DNA from: Streptomyces sp. ISL-36
GTDB lineage: Bacteria; Actinomycetota; Actinomycetes; Streptomycetales; Streptomycetaceae
Assembly (NCBI RefSeq): GCF_018614205.1
Contig: NZ_JAGGOS010000008.1
Coordinates: forward strand, 1 to 46,974
DNA length: 46,974 bases
Direction: 5' to 3'
Within the stretch, counting starts at the first letter, position 1. Each line of letters begins with the position of its first letter. This document shows, one piece after another, positions 17,731 through 26,060 of the stretch. The notes beneath the pieces are model-generated. The model saw nothing but the letters and a program-made list of their open reading frames with translations, was not told the DNA's origin and did no database searches. The translations under genes were made by a program, and so were the position numbers.

Positions 17731-18780
17731 TCAGACCTGCGCCCCGGTGCGGGCCTCGGCCGTCGCCGCCCTGCGGCGGCGTACGGCCCAGAAGGCGCCG
17801 GTGCCGACGGCGAGCGTCGCGCCCACGCCGATCACTCCGGCGAGGCCGCCCGAGAGGCGGGCGTCGTCGACGTCCTTGACGCCGTAGTCGGCGAGCGGGG
17901 AGCCGGCCGCGGCGTGCTCCTCGACGTTCTTGTCGATGCCCTTGTCGGCGGCGACCTTCTCCAGGCCGTCGGGGCTCGCGGAGGCGTAGAAGGAGACGAA
18001 GCCGGCGAGGACGAGGGCGGTGACCAGGCCGCCGATCCAGACCTTCTTCGGGGAGCCGCCCGGGGCGGGTGCCACGGCGGAGGCGGGGGCCGCGTCGACC
18101 AGTTCGCCGCCGACCCGCAGCTTGAGCGGGGCGGTCAGGCCGCGGGCGCCGTGGACCAGGTCGGGGCGGACGGCGACGACCGCGCCGACGGTCAGCATGG
18201 TGATGACGGCCTCGCCGATGCCGATGAGGGTGTGCACGCCGACCATCGCGGTGAGCACCTTGCCGAGCGGTACGTCGGTGGTGCCGCCGATCGCGTAGAA
18301 GAGGGTGAAGGCGACGGCCGCGGCGGGCACGGAGACGAGCGCGGCCACGAAGGAGGCGACGGTCACCGAGCGGCGGGTGCGGGGCAGGACGAGGACGAGT
18401 CCGCGGAAGAGGGCGTACGCGACGACGACCGTGACGACGCCCATGACGGTGATGTTCACCCCGAGCGCGGTGAGACCGCCGTCGGCGAAGAGGATGCCCT
18501 GCATCAGCAGGACGACGGCTATGCAGAGCACGCCCGTGTACGGGCCGACCAGGATGGCGGCGAGCGCGCCGCCGAGCAGGTGTCCGCTGGTCCCGGCGGC
18601 GACCGGGAAGTTCAGCATCTGCACGGCGAAGATGAAGGCCGCGACGAGTCCGGCCAGTGGCGCCGTTCGCTCGTCCAGCTCACGGCGGGCTCCGCGCAGG
18701 CTGACGGCGACGGCGCCCGCGGCGACGATTCCGGCCGCGGCGGACACGGGGGCGTTGATGAATCCGTCGGGTACATGCAC
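17731..18780 (-). CDS. cbiM: Fused CbiM-CbiN-type ECF metal transporter component (probably nickel)
   Basis: 349 residues. The mature CbiM signature comes right at the start (VHVPDGFI): the N-terminus and early His bind the metal in this family, so GTG 18780 is the required start. Residues 1-225 are the seven-helix CbiM domain (HLLGGALAAILVGPYTGVL, VHTLIGIGEAVIT). Residues about 240-349 form a CbiN-like part with two helices flanking ASPDGLEKVA (PDGLE motif), so M and N are fused. There is no Shine-Dalgarno, and TATCAT ends 7 nt upstream, indicating a leaderless transcript. A Nur-type nickel operator covers the -35 region. No cobalamin riboswitch precedes it, which argues against cobalt/B12 control. 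Confidence 0.92.
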   Translation of the reverse strand: MHVPDGFINAPVSAAAGIVAAGAVAVSLRGARRELDERTAPLAGLVAAFIFAVQMLNFPVAAGTSGHLLGGALAAILVGPYTGVLCIAVVLLMQGILFADGGLTALGVNITVMGVVTVVVAYALFRGLVLVLPRTRRSVTVASFVAALVSVPAAAVAFTLFYAIGGTTDVPLGKVLTAMVGVHTLIGIGEAVITMLTVGAVVAVRPDLVHGARGLTAPLKLRVGGELVDAAPASAVAPAPGGSPKKVWIGGLVTALVLAGFVSFYASASPDGLEKVAADKGIDKNVEEHAAAGSPLADYGVKDVDDARLSGGLAGVIGVGATLAVGTGAFWAVRRRRAATAEARTGAQV

Positions 18781-18787
18781 GGCATTG

Positions 18788-18793
18788 ATGATA
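18788..18793 (-). promoter_or_regulatory. Leaderless -10 box of the cbiMN-cbiQ-cbiO operon
   Basis: TATCAT on the minus strand, 7 nt, then GTG 18780. A -35-like TTGCAA lies 19 nt upstream, inside the palindrome at 18802-18818. Confidence 0.55.
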
Positions 18794-18801
18794 GGCGCTA
18801 C

Positions 18802-18818
18802 CTGCAAAGGGCTTGCAA
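18802..18818 (-). promoter_or_regulatory. Nur-type nickel-responsive operator
   Basis: TGCAA-N5-TTGCA (18803-18817), extended by one base on each side, is a perfect inverted repeat with the arm sequence and 5-nt spacing described for the Streptomyces Fur-family nickel regulator Nur. It covers the predicted -35 region of the cbiMN promoter, the position expected of a repressor. Nickel-loaded Nur would shut the operon off when nickel is plentiful. Confidence 0.72.
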
Positions 18819-18905
18819 GAGCGCACAGGTCACAAAGGAACCGACGCATGCGCCGTGAAATATGGGACATTAGGGACTAGTAAGACGAGTGTGAGGAGTC
18901 GGCCG

Positions 18906-19265
18906 ATGCCCGCCACGGAAGACCATGCCGTCGAGGATCACGCCAAGGGCAGGATCATCACCGATGCCCCGCTCTCCCGCCCCGTCCCCGTCGCCCTCCG
19001 CTACGACCCGGACGCCGCGCCCGCCACGGTGCGCTTCGTCTTCCCCGGCAACATCGAGTGGTCCTTCCCGCGCACCCTCCTCGAAACCGGCATGCGCGCC
19101 CCCGCCCGCCGCGGGGACATCGGGATCTGGCCCTGCGGCCGGGTCCAGACGATCGTGGAGTTCCACACGGCCGACGGTGTCGCGGTCGTCCAGTTCGACT
19201 CGACCGCCCTGGTCCGCTTCCTCCGGCACACGTACGCCGTCACCGCGTCGAGTTCGACACGATGA
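18906..19265 (+). CDS. ssgE: SsgA-like sporulation/cell-division protein (SALP), probably SsgE
   Basis: 119 residues. SALP family, found only in morphologically complex actinobacteria. Conserved stretches include VPVALRYDP, VRFVFPGNIEWSFPRTLLETGM, GDIGIWPC and FDSTALVRFLRHTYAV. SALPs control septum placement and spore-wall remodelling; SsgE is reported to affect autolytic spore separation. The SsgE assignment rests on remembered synteny with SCO3158 next to the PBP and O-mannosyltransferase genes, separated here by the hydrolase and metal transporter. ATG 18906 has GAGGAG upstream. It is somewhat short for the family, with a brief N-terminal extension. Confidence 0.85.
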   Translation: MPATEDHAVEDHAKGRIITDAPLSRPVPVALRYDPDAAPATVRFVFPGNIEWSFPRTLLETGMRAPARRGDIGIWPCGRVQTIVEFHTADGVAVVQFDSTALVRFLRHTYAVTASSSTR

Positions 19266-19360
19266 CGGCGTAGCGCCGCGTCGGCTCCCCGTCCCCACAG
19301 GTTCCGGCGCGATCCGGGGCGTGCTCTCCGCTCAAAAGGCCACCCCGGGGATCAGGAGAC

Positions 19361-21538
19361 TCAGACCTTCACGAGCGTGGGCCCCGAGTCCTGCGGAGCG
19401 CCCGGGGAGGCGGTGACCTTCGCCAGGCCCTCCCCCTCCACGTCCACGTTCGGCAGCGCCTTGTCCAGCCACTTCGGCAGCCACCACGCCCGGTGACCGA
19501 GCAGGGCGAGCACGGCGGGCACGATCGCCATCCGAACGACGAAGGCGTCGAAGAGGACCGCGACGGCGAGGCCGAAGCCGATCATCTTGATCATCTGGTC
19601 GTCCATGCCGATGAATCCGGAGAACACCGCGATCATGATCACCGCGGCGGCGGTGACCACCCGGGCGCTGTGCCGGAAACCGCTCACGATCGCCTCGCCG
19701 GGCCGCTCCCCGTGGACGTACGCCTCGCGCATCCGGGTGACGAGGAAGACCTCGTAGTCCATCGCGAGACCGAAGACCACGCCCACCATGAAGATCGGCA
19801 TCATCGACATGATCGGGCCGGTCTGCTCGACGCCGAACAGACTGCCGAGCCAACCCCACTGGAAGACCGCGACGACCGCGCCGAGGGCCGCGACCACCGA
19901 GAGCAGGAAGCCGAGGGCCGCCTTCAGCGGGACCAGGATCGAGCGGAAGACCACCATGAGGAGCAGGAAGGCGAGTCCGACGACCAGGGCCAGGTAGGGC
20001 AGCAGGGCGTCGTTCATCTTCTGCGAGAAGTCGATGTTCATCGCGGTGGCGCCGGTGACCAGGACGTTGTCGCCGGTCGCGTCACGGATGTCGTGGACCA
20101 GCCGCTCGGTCTCGACCGAGGAGGGGCGGTCCTTCGGGATCACCGTGACCATCGCGGTGTCGCCGGCCTTGTTGGGCGTGGGCGGGGTGACCGCCACGAC
20201 GCCCTTCAGGCCCTTGATCGTGGAGACGGTGGACTCGGCGACGGCCTTGTCGCCGTCGACGACGACCATCAGCGGTCCGTTGAAACCGGGGCCGAAGCCG
20301 TCCGACAGCAGGTCGTAGGCGCGGCGCTCGGTGGCGGAGACGGGCTTGGCGCCGTCGTCCGGCAGGCCCATCTCCAGCGAGGCGGCGGGCAGCGCGACCG
20401 CGCCCAGACCGAGGACACCGACGAGCAGGACCATGACCGGGCGGCGGATGACGAACCGGGCCCAGCGGGTCCCCATGTTGGGCTTCTCCTTCCGGAGAGC
20501 CCCCTCCTGGACGCCCTTGCGCTGCTTGCGGCCCATGACCTTGGACCCCGCGAACCCGAGCAGGGCCGGTATGAGGGTGAGGGCGATCAGGACGGCGATC
20601 AGGACCGTACCGGCGGCGGCGAAGCCCATCTTCGTCAGCATCGGGATGTTGACGACGGCGAGGCCGACCAGCGCGATGACGACGGTCAGACCGGCGAAGA
20701 CGACGGCGGAGCCGGCCGTGCCGACCGCGCGGCCCGCGGCCTCCTCGCGCTCCCGGCCCTCGGCGAGCTCGGCGCGGTAGCGGGAGACGATGAAGAGCGC
20801 GTAGTCGATGCCGACGGCGAGGCCGATCATCATCGCGAGCGTGGAGGTGGTGGAGCCGAGGTCCAGGACGTTGGCGAGCGCGGTGATCGTGGAGACACCG
20901 ATGCCGACGCCGATGATCGCCGTGAGCAGCGGGAGTCCGGCCGCGACCAGTGAGCCGAAGGTGAGGACCAGGACGATGCCGGCGATGACCACGCCGACGA
21001 TCTCGCCCGCACCGGTCTCCGGCATGGTCTGGAGCGCGTCGCCGCCGATCTCGACGGTGAGTCCCTGTCCCTGGGCGTCGTGCCCGGTCTTCTCCAGTGC
21101 CTCGCGGGTCGCGTCGGTCAGCTCCATGCCGGAGACCTTGTAGCTGACGGAGACGTAGGCGGTCGAGCCGTCCCGGGAGACCGCCTGGGCGGTGTACGGG
21201 TCGGTGACCGAGGCGACCTGGTCGGAGCCCGACTTCAGCTCGCCGACGACCTTCTCGACCTTGGCCCTGTGGGCCGCGTCGGTCATCTTCTGGCCGTCGG
21301 GGGCCTTGAAGACGACGCGGGCGGTGGCCCCGTCGGCGTTGCCGCCGGGGAAGCGCTGCTCAAGGAGGTCGAAGGCCTTCTGGGCCTCGGTGCCGGGGAT
21401 CGAGAAGGAGCTGGAGGTCGCGGCGGGCGCGGTCGCGGCGCCGACTCCGGCGAGCGCGAGCAGTGCCACCCAGAGCAGGGCGACGAGCCGTCGGCGCCGG
21501 AAGGCGGAGCGACCCAACTTGTACAGAAACGTGGCCAC
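19361..21538 (-). CDS. MMPL-family RND-type exporter
   Basis: 725 residues. Two halves, each with a large extracytoplasmic loop and a helix bundle. First helix LVALLWVALLALAGVGA (about 19-35), loop 1 about 40-195, bundle with IGLAVGIDYALFIVSRYRAELAEG (about 245-268, GxDYxLF motif), loop 2 about 400-530, and second bundle with FGLAMDYEVFLVTRMREAYVHG (about 617-638, matching DY pair). Proton-motive-force-driven exporters of this family move lipids, siderophores or drugs; the cargo is unknown. GTG 21538 is chosen with GGGAG upstream. It lies 134 nt downstream of a TetR gene on the same strand, so they are probably co-transcribed. Confidence 0.92.
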   Translation of the reverse strand: MATFLYKLGRSAFRRRRLVALLWVALLALAGVGAATAPAATSSSFSIPGTEAQKAFDLLEQRFPGGNADGATARVVFKAPDGQKMTDAAHRAKVEKVVGELKSGSDQVASVTDPYTAQAVSRDGSTAYVSVSYKVSGMELTDATREALEKTGHDAQGQGLTVEIGGDALQTMPETGAGEIVGVVIAGIVLVLTFGSLVAAGLPLLTAIIGVGIGVSTITALANVLDLGSTTSTLAMMIGLAVGIDYALFIVSRYRAELAEGREREEAAGRAVGTAGSAVVFAGLTVVIALVGLAVVNIPMLTKMGFAAAGTVLIAVLIALTLIPALLGFAGSKVMGRKQRKGVQEGALRKEKPNMGTRWARFVIRRPVMVLLVGVLGLGAVALPAASLEMGLPDDGAKPVSATERRAYDLLSDGFGPGFNGPLMVVVDGDKAVAESTVSTIKGLKGVVAVTPPTPNKAGDTAMVTVIPKDRPSSVETERLVHDIRDATGDNVLVTGATAMNIDFSQKMNDALLPYLALVVGLAFLLLMVVFRSILVPLKAALGFLLSVVAALGAVVAVFQWGWLGSLFGVEQTGPIMSMMPIFMVGVVFGLAMDYEVFLVTRMREAYVHGERPGEAIVSGFRHSARVVTAAAVIMIAVFSGFIGMDDQMIKMIGFGLAVAVLFDAFVVRMAIVPAVLALLGHRAWWLPKWLDKALPNVDVEGEGLAKVTASPGAPQDSGPTLVKV

Positions 21539-21672
21539 GGGGGCGTACTCCCATTGGTGGGTGGGACAGGGCATGGGGAGCCGGCCCGACGGCGTGAGCG
21601 GTGCGCAGCGTCAGGGGGTGCGGGTGAGGACGTATCGGTGGTACCGGCCGGGGAGCCGGTGCGGATCGCGGG

Positions 21673-22245
21673 TCAGACGCCGAGTGAGGGAAGCACGACG
21701 GCGTCGACGTAGGCGCTGAGGAAGGCGTGGTCGACCGGCTGATCCTCGATCAGCGGGCGGGCGATGAAGGCCCCGATCAGCATGTGGGGGACGAGCTTCA
21801 GGGCCGGGTTGTCGGCGCTGACCTCGCCCCGGTCCACTGCTCTTCGCAACACCTCGTCGAGGCCGGTCATCTCGGGTTCGATGAGCAGCTCGCGCAGCGC
21901 CTGGAGCAGTTCCGGGTTGTCGTGGACGGCATGGGCCAGGCCCCGCATCAGCGCGGAGTCCTTCTCCATCTGGCAGTCGTCGGTCCGCTCCATCATCGCC
22001 TGGAAGTCGCCGCGCAGGGTGCCGGTGTCGATCTCTCCGAGACTGACGGGCTTGTTGTGGCGCATGGCCCTGGCGACGAGTTCGGGCTTGCTCCCCCACT
22101 GGCGGTAGAGGGTGGCCTTGCTGGAGCGGGTGCGGGCGGCGACGGCGTCCATGGTGAGGGCGTCGTAGCCGACCTCGCGCAGGAGGTCGAGCACGGCTTC
22201 GTACAGCTCGGACTCACGCTCTGGGGTGAGTCTGCTGCGGGCCAT
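21673..22245 (-). CDS. TetR-family transcriptional regulator of the MMPL exporter
   Basis: 190 residues. N-terminal HTH (about 10-57): LYEAVLDLLREVGYDALTMDAVAARTRSSKATLYRQWGSKPELV, with the usual KATLYRQW recognition helix. The C-terminal TetR_C-type ligand domain is all-helical. ATG 22245 has GGAG upstream; the open frame continues into the operator region but cannot be coding there. Two identical 15-bp palindromes lie 18 and 64 nt upstream of the start, so autoregulation is very likely, with the exporter de-repressed by an unknown ligand. Confidence 0.93.
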   Translation of the reverse strand: MARSRLTPERESELYEAVLDLLREVGYDALTMDAVAARTRSSKATLYRQWGSKPELVARAMRHNKPVSLGEIDTGTLRGDFQAMMERTDDCQMEKDSALMRGLAHAVHDNPELLQALRELLIEPEMTGLDEVLRRAVDRGEVSADNPALKLVPHMLIGAFIARPLIEDQPVDHAFLSAYVDAVVLPSLGV

Positions 22246-22262
22246 GACCGGTCTCCATCCGA

Positions 22263-22277
22263 ACGAAACGGTTTCGT
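22263..22277. promoter_or_regulatory. TetR operator 1
   Basis: Perfect palindrome ACGAAAC-G-GTTTCGT upstream of the tetR gene, centred at 22270. Confidence 0.8.
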
Positions 22278-22308
22278 ACAGTACGAAGATACCCCCGCCC
22301 GCAGCGAA

Positions 22309-22323
22309 ACGAAACCGTTTCGT
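22309..22323. promoter_or_regulatory. TetR operator 2
   Basis: Perfect palindrome ACGAAAC-C-GTTTCGT, same arms as operator 1, centred at 22316, 46 bp away. An extra half-site (GCGAAAC) adjoins it on the left. Confidence 0.8.
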
Positions 22324-22483
22324 ACGTGTCGTGGCCCACACGGGCCCCACACGGCCCCACACGGGTCCATACCGGCCTCCACCAGCCCTTACCGGCACGC
22401 GCGGGCCCCCGCACCCACAACTCCCCCGAAAGATTCTCGCCCGCCGAGTTGCCGCGCCCCCTCCCCGCGGAAAGCATTGACGA

Positions 22484-25400
22484 GTGAGTGACGACGTCGC
22501 GTATCTCCGCTACCCGCACCTCCACGACGATCTGCTGTGCTTCGCGGCCGAGGACGATCTCTGGGTCGCCCCCCTCGTGCCTGAGGGTCACCGCCCCGGC
22601 CGGGCGTGGCGGATCACCGTCGACCGGACGCGGGTGGGTCACCCGCGCTTCTCGGCCGACGGGACCCGCATCGCGTACACGAGCTGGCGAAGTCTCGACC
22701 CCGAGATCCATCTCGCGCCGGTCGAGGGCGGGCCGTCGCGCCGCCTCACCTACTGGGGTTCGACGGACACCCGCGTCTGCGGCTGGTCGCCCCCCGACAA
22801 GGACGGGAAGTCCGACATCCTCGCCGTCTCCTCGCACGGCCAGCCCTTCTCGTACTTCTCCTGGGCCTACACCGTCCCCACGGACGGCTCCCCCGGCGGA
22901 CGCATGCCCTGGGGCCCCGTCTCGGACATCGAGGTCGCCGACATCGACGGCGAACGGCGCACCCTGCTGCTCACCGGGAAGCCGCCGCACGAGCCGGCGG
23001 CCTGGAAGCGGTACCGGGGCGGCGCCATGGGCCGCCTGTGGCTGCACGGCGAGCAGCTGCTGCCGGACATCGGCGGCCACCTGGACTCGCCGATGTTCGT
23101 GTCCGGCCGGATCGCGTTCCTCTCCGACCACGAAGGCATCGGCAATCTCTACTCCTGCCTGCCCGACGGCACCGACCTGCGCCGCCACACCGACCACGAC
23201 GCCTTCTACGCCCGGCACGCCTCCAGCGACGGCCGCCGGGTGGTCTACCAGTGCGCCGGCGACCTGTGGATCGTCGACGCGCTGACCGAGGACTCCGTCC
23301 CGCGCAAGCTGGAGGTACGGCTCGGCGGTCCGCGCGCCGGCCGGCGCCGCTACCAGGTCCCGGCCGCCAACCACGTCGACGCGATCTCGGTCGACGAGAC
23401 CGGGCGGGCCAGCGCGGTCTCCGTACGCGGCAGCCTGTACTGGCTGACCCACCGCGACGGCCCGGCCCGCACCATCACCGACACCCCCGGCGTACGGGTC
23501 CGGCTGCCCGAGATGCTGGGCAGCGGCGGACAGGTCGCCTACGTCACCGACGCCGAGGGCGAGGACGCCATCGAGGTCGCCTACCTGCCGCGCGCCAGCG
23601 GCGACCGCGAGCCGCGCCGCCTCGCCTCCGGCGAGCTCGGCCGGGTCGAGGAGCTGGTCTCCGACCCGGAGGGCGAGCGGCTCGCCATCGCCTCCCACGA
23701 CGGCCGGCTGCTGCTCATCGACACGACCGAGGACGCGACCGACAGCGTGACCGACGCCGCGACCGACGCCGCGACCGACGCCGCGACGGAGGAGGGCGGT
23801 GAGGGCACCTCGCAGGCGAAAGGCTCGGGGGGAGGCGAAGTGACGGAGCTGATCCGGTCGATCAACGGGCCGGTGCGCGACCTCGCCTTCTCCCCTGACG
23901 GCTCCTGGCTGACCTGGTCGCATCCGGGCATCGGCCGCTCGCTGCGCCAGATCAAGATGGCCCGGATCTCCGGTCCCGGGACGCCGACGATCGTCGACGT
24001 CACCAACGGCCGCTTCGAGGACGAGAACCCGGTCTTCACCCGTGACGGCCGCTATCTCGCCTTCCTCTCCTGGCGTGGCTTCGACCCGGTGTACGACGTG
24101 CACACCGGCGACCTGTCGTTCCCGCTGGGCTGCCGGCCCTATCTCGTACCGCTGTCGTCGGCGACCCCGTCACCGTTCGCGCTGCTGCCGGACGGGCGGC
24201 CGGCGGCGGGCGGTCTGGACCCGGGCGAGAGCGAGGCGGAGAGCGGTGGCGAGGGCACCGTGATCGTGGAGGTGGAGGGGCTGCCCGACCGGGTCACGCC
24301 GTTCCCCGTCGCCGCGTCCAAGTACTCGGCGCTGCGCCCGGTCAACGGCGGCGGGCTGGTCTGGCTGCGCTGGCCGATCTCGGGCGCGCTCGGCGAGACC
24401 TTCGCCAACCCGGCCGACACCACGGGCCGGCCCACCCTGGAGTACTTCAACATCGCCAAGGCCCGCAAGAGCGAGCTGGTCCAGCACCTGGACTGGTTCG
24501 CGGTCAGCGGCGACGGGACACGGCTCGTCGTGGTCGACGAGGGCGATCTGCGGGCGGTGCCGTCCACCGAGTCCGGGGACGGCGACTCGACCGTCTACAT
24601 GGATCTGCGCCGGATCCTGCACGAGGTGGACCCGGAGGCGGAGTGGCGCCAGGCGTACGACGAGGCGGGCCGGATCATCCGCGCCTACTTCTGGGAGCCG
24701 AACATGTGCGGGGTGGACTGGGCGGCCGTCCTGGACCAGTACCGCCCGCTGGTCGAACGGGTCGCCTCCCCGGACGAGTTCGCCGACCTGCTCCGCGAGG
24801 TCCTGGGCGAGCTGGGCACCTCGCACGCCTACGTCTCGCCCGCGCGGCGCAACGAGGGCCCGCCGCACTACCAGCGCCCGATGGGCCTGCTGGGCGCCAA
24901 CCTGGTCCCGCGGGACGGCGGCTGGATGGTCAAGCGCATCCTTCCGGGCGACTCCTCCGACTCCAAGGCGCGTTCACCGCTGGCGGGCACCGGCATCCGC
25001 GAGGGCGCGATCCTCACCCATGTGGACGGCCGGCCGGTGGACCCGGTGTGCGGCCCGTACCCGCTGCTCGCCGCCTCCGGCGGTACGACGGTCGAGCTGA
25101 CCTTCCGGCCGGCGGAGGGCGAGGGCCGCTCGCGCCGGGTCGCGATCGTGCCGCTGATCGACGAACGGCCGCTGCGCTACCAGGACTGGGTGGCCAAACG
25201 CCGTGCGGTGGTACGGGAGGTCAGCGGCGGCAAGTGCGGCTATCTGCACATCCCCGACATGGGCGGCTCGGGCTGGGCCCAGTTCAACCGCGACCTGCGG
25301 ATGGAGGTCTCCCGGCCGGCCCTGATCGTGGACGTGCGCGGCAACGCGGGCGGACACATCAGCGAGCTGGTCGTGGAGAAGCTCACCCGCAAGATCCTCG

Positions 25401-25864
25401 GCTGGGACCTCACCCGCAACGCGCAGCCGGTCAGTTACGCGTCGAACGCCCCGCGCGGCCCGGTCGTCGCCCTCGCCGACGAGGCCACGTCCTCGGACGG
25501 CGACATGATCACCGCCGCGTTCAAGCTCCTCGGTCTCGGGCCGGTGATCGGCCAGCGGACCTGGGGCGGGGTGGTCGGCATGACCGGCCGCCACCGGCTG
25601 GGCGACGGCACACAGATCACGGTGCCGATGAACGCGGCCTGGTTCCCGGAGTACGGCTGGTCGGTCGAGAACCACGGCGTGGAACCGGACCTGGCGATCC
25701 TGCGCACGCCGCTGGACTGGGCCGAGGGCCGGCACGCCCAGCTCGACGACGCGGTCGAGGTGGCCCTGTCCCTGCTGTCGGAGACCCCGGCGGCCACCCC
25801 ACCGGGCTACGCCGACGTCCCGGACCGCTCCCGCCCGAAGCTCCCCCCGAGGCCGGGCTCGTAG
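22484..25864 (+). CDS. Tricorn protease (S41 family)
   Basis: 1126 residues, full length. N-terminal six- and seven-bladed propellers (about 1-680) with TolB-like blades (HPRFSADGTRIAYTSW, DLAFSPDGSWLTW); then a C1 helical region, a PDZ domain (about 830-925) and the C2 catalytic domain. Active-site residues match archaeal tricorn: Ser780-His781 in LGTSHAYV, nucleophile Ser1004 followed by Asp1005 in EATSSDGDM, and Glu1062 in VENHGVEPDL. The Ser-to-Glu spacing of 58 equals that between tricorn Ser965 and Glu1023. It degrades peptides released by the proteasome, in the cytoplasm. A linker near residues 418-434 is made of ATDA repeats. The GTG 22484 start has only a weak binding site. Confidence 0.93.
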   Translation: MSDDVAYLRYPHLHDDLLCFAAEDDLWVAPLVPEGHRPGRAWRITVDRTRVGHPRFSADGTRIAYTSWRSLDPEIHLAPVEGGPSRRLTYWGSTDTRVCGWSPPDKDGKSDILAVSSHGQPFSYFSWAYTVPTDGSPGGRMPWGPVSDIEVADIDGERRTLLLTGKPPHEPAAWKRYRGGAMGRLWLHGEQLLPDIGGHLDSPMFVSGRIAFLSDHEGIGNLYSCLPDGTDLRRHTDHDAFYARHASSDGRRVVYQCAGDLWIVDALTEDSVPRKLEVRLGGPRAGRRRYQVPAANHVDAISVDETGRASAVSVRGSLYWLTHRDGPARTITDTPGVRVRLPEMLGSGGQVAYVTDAEGEDAIEVAYLPRASGDREPRRLASGELGRVEELVSDPEGERLAIASHDGRLLLIDTTEDATDSVTDAATDAATDAATEEGGEGTSQAKGSGGGEVTELIRSINGPVRDLAFSPDGSWLTWSHPGIGRSLRQIKMARISGPGTPTIVDVTNGRFEDENPVFTRDGRYLAFLSWRGFDPVYDVHTGDLSFPLGCRPYLVPLSSATPSPFALLPDGRPAAGGLDPGESEAESGGEGTVIVEVEGLPDRVTPFPVAASKYSALRPVNGGGLVWLRWPISGALGETFANPADTTGRPTLEYFNIAKARKSELVQHLDWFAVSGDGTRLVVVDEGDLRAVPSTESGDGDSTVYMDLRRILHEVDPEAEWRQAYDEAGRIIRAYFWEPNMCGVDWAAVLDQYRPLVERVASPDEFADLLREVLGELGTSHAYVSPARRNEGPPHYQRPMGLLGANLVPRDGGWMVKRILPGDSSDSKARSPLAGTGIREGAILTHVDGRPVDPVCGPYPLLAASGGTTVELTFRPAEGEGRSRRVAIVPLIDERPLRYQDWVAKRRAVVREVSGGKCGYLHIPDMGGSGWAQFNRDLRMEVSRPALIVDVRGNAGGHISELVVEKLTRKILGWDLTRNAQPVSYASNAPRGPVVALADEATSSDGDMITAAFKLLGLGPVIGQRTWGGVVGMTGRHRLGDGTQITVPMNAAWFPEYGWSVENHGVEPDLAILRTPLDWAEGRHAQLDDAVEVALSLLSETPAATPPGYADVPDRSRPKLPPRPGS
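23735..23782 (+). repeat. In-frame 12-bp tandem repeat in tricorn (ATDS-VTDA-ATDA-ATDA)
   Basis: Four consecutive 12-nt units, the last two identical (GCGACCGACGCC), code an acidic linker between propeller blades. Confidence 0.85.
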
Positions 25865-26060
25865 CAGGCAACCGGCCGCCGGCCCCTACGCGCGGTCCCG
25901 GCCCATGGAAGGGCCGGGCCGCAGCACTGCGCGCGGGGTCCGGCTCGTAGGAGGCAACCGCAGTCGGCCCTACCCGCAGGGCCTGGCTCATAACAGGCAA
26001 CCGGCCTACGCGCGGGGCCCGGCTCATAACAGGCAACCGGCCCTACGCGCGGACCTCGGC
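25856..26060. repeat. Four 36-45-bp repeats joining two convergent genes and carrying both stop codons
   Basis: Copies begin at about 25856, 25942, 25985 and 26021. The core is GGCTCRTARSAGGCAACCG, then a GGCC segment and CTACSCGC. Copy 1 contains the tricorn stop (TAG at 25862-25864). Copy 4 contains the acetyltransferase stop (CTA at 26043-26045, TAG on the minus strand). The two middle copies lie between the genes, and all four carry in-phase stop trinucleotides. Copies 3 and 4 are nearly identical, suggesting recent duplication. Confidence 0.85.
25897..25918. terminator. Hairpin between convergent tricorn and acetyltransferase genes
   Basis: CCCGGCCC (25897-25904), loop ATGGAA, GGGCCGGG (25911-25918): a perfect 8-bp GC stem that could serve both directions. 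Confidence 0.45.

Noticed and set aside
18781..18905. Cobalamin riboswitch upstream of cbiMN
   Set aside because: The predicted transcript is leaderless and only 125 nt separate the divergent starts; no B12-box-like conserved segment is seen.
19266..19360. Bidirectional terminator between ssgE-like and MMPL genes
   Set aside because: GATCC..GGGG / CCCC..GGATC arms exist but need a bulge and a loop above 20 nt; too weak to list.
22214..24103. 629-codon minus-strand frame opposite the tricorn gene
   Set aside because: Shadow of a well-supported gene; it has no motif, no start signal, and low-complexity composition.
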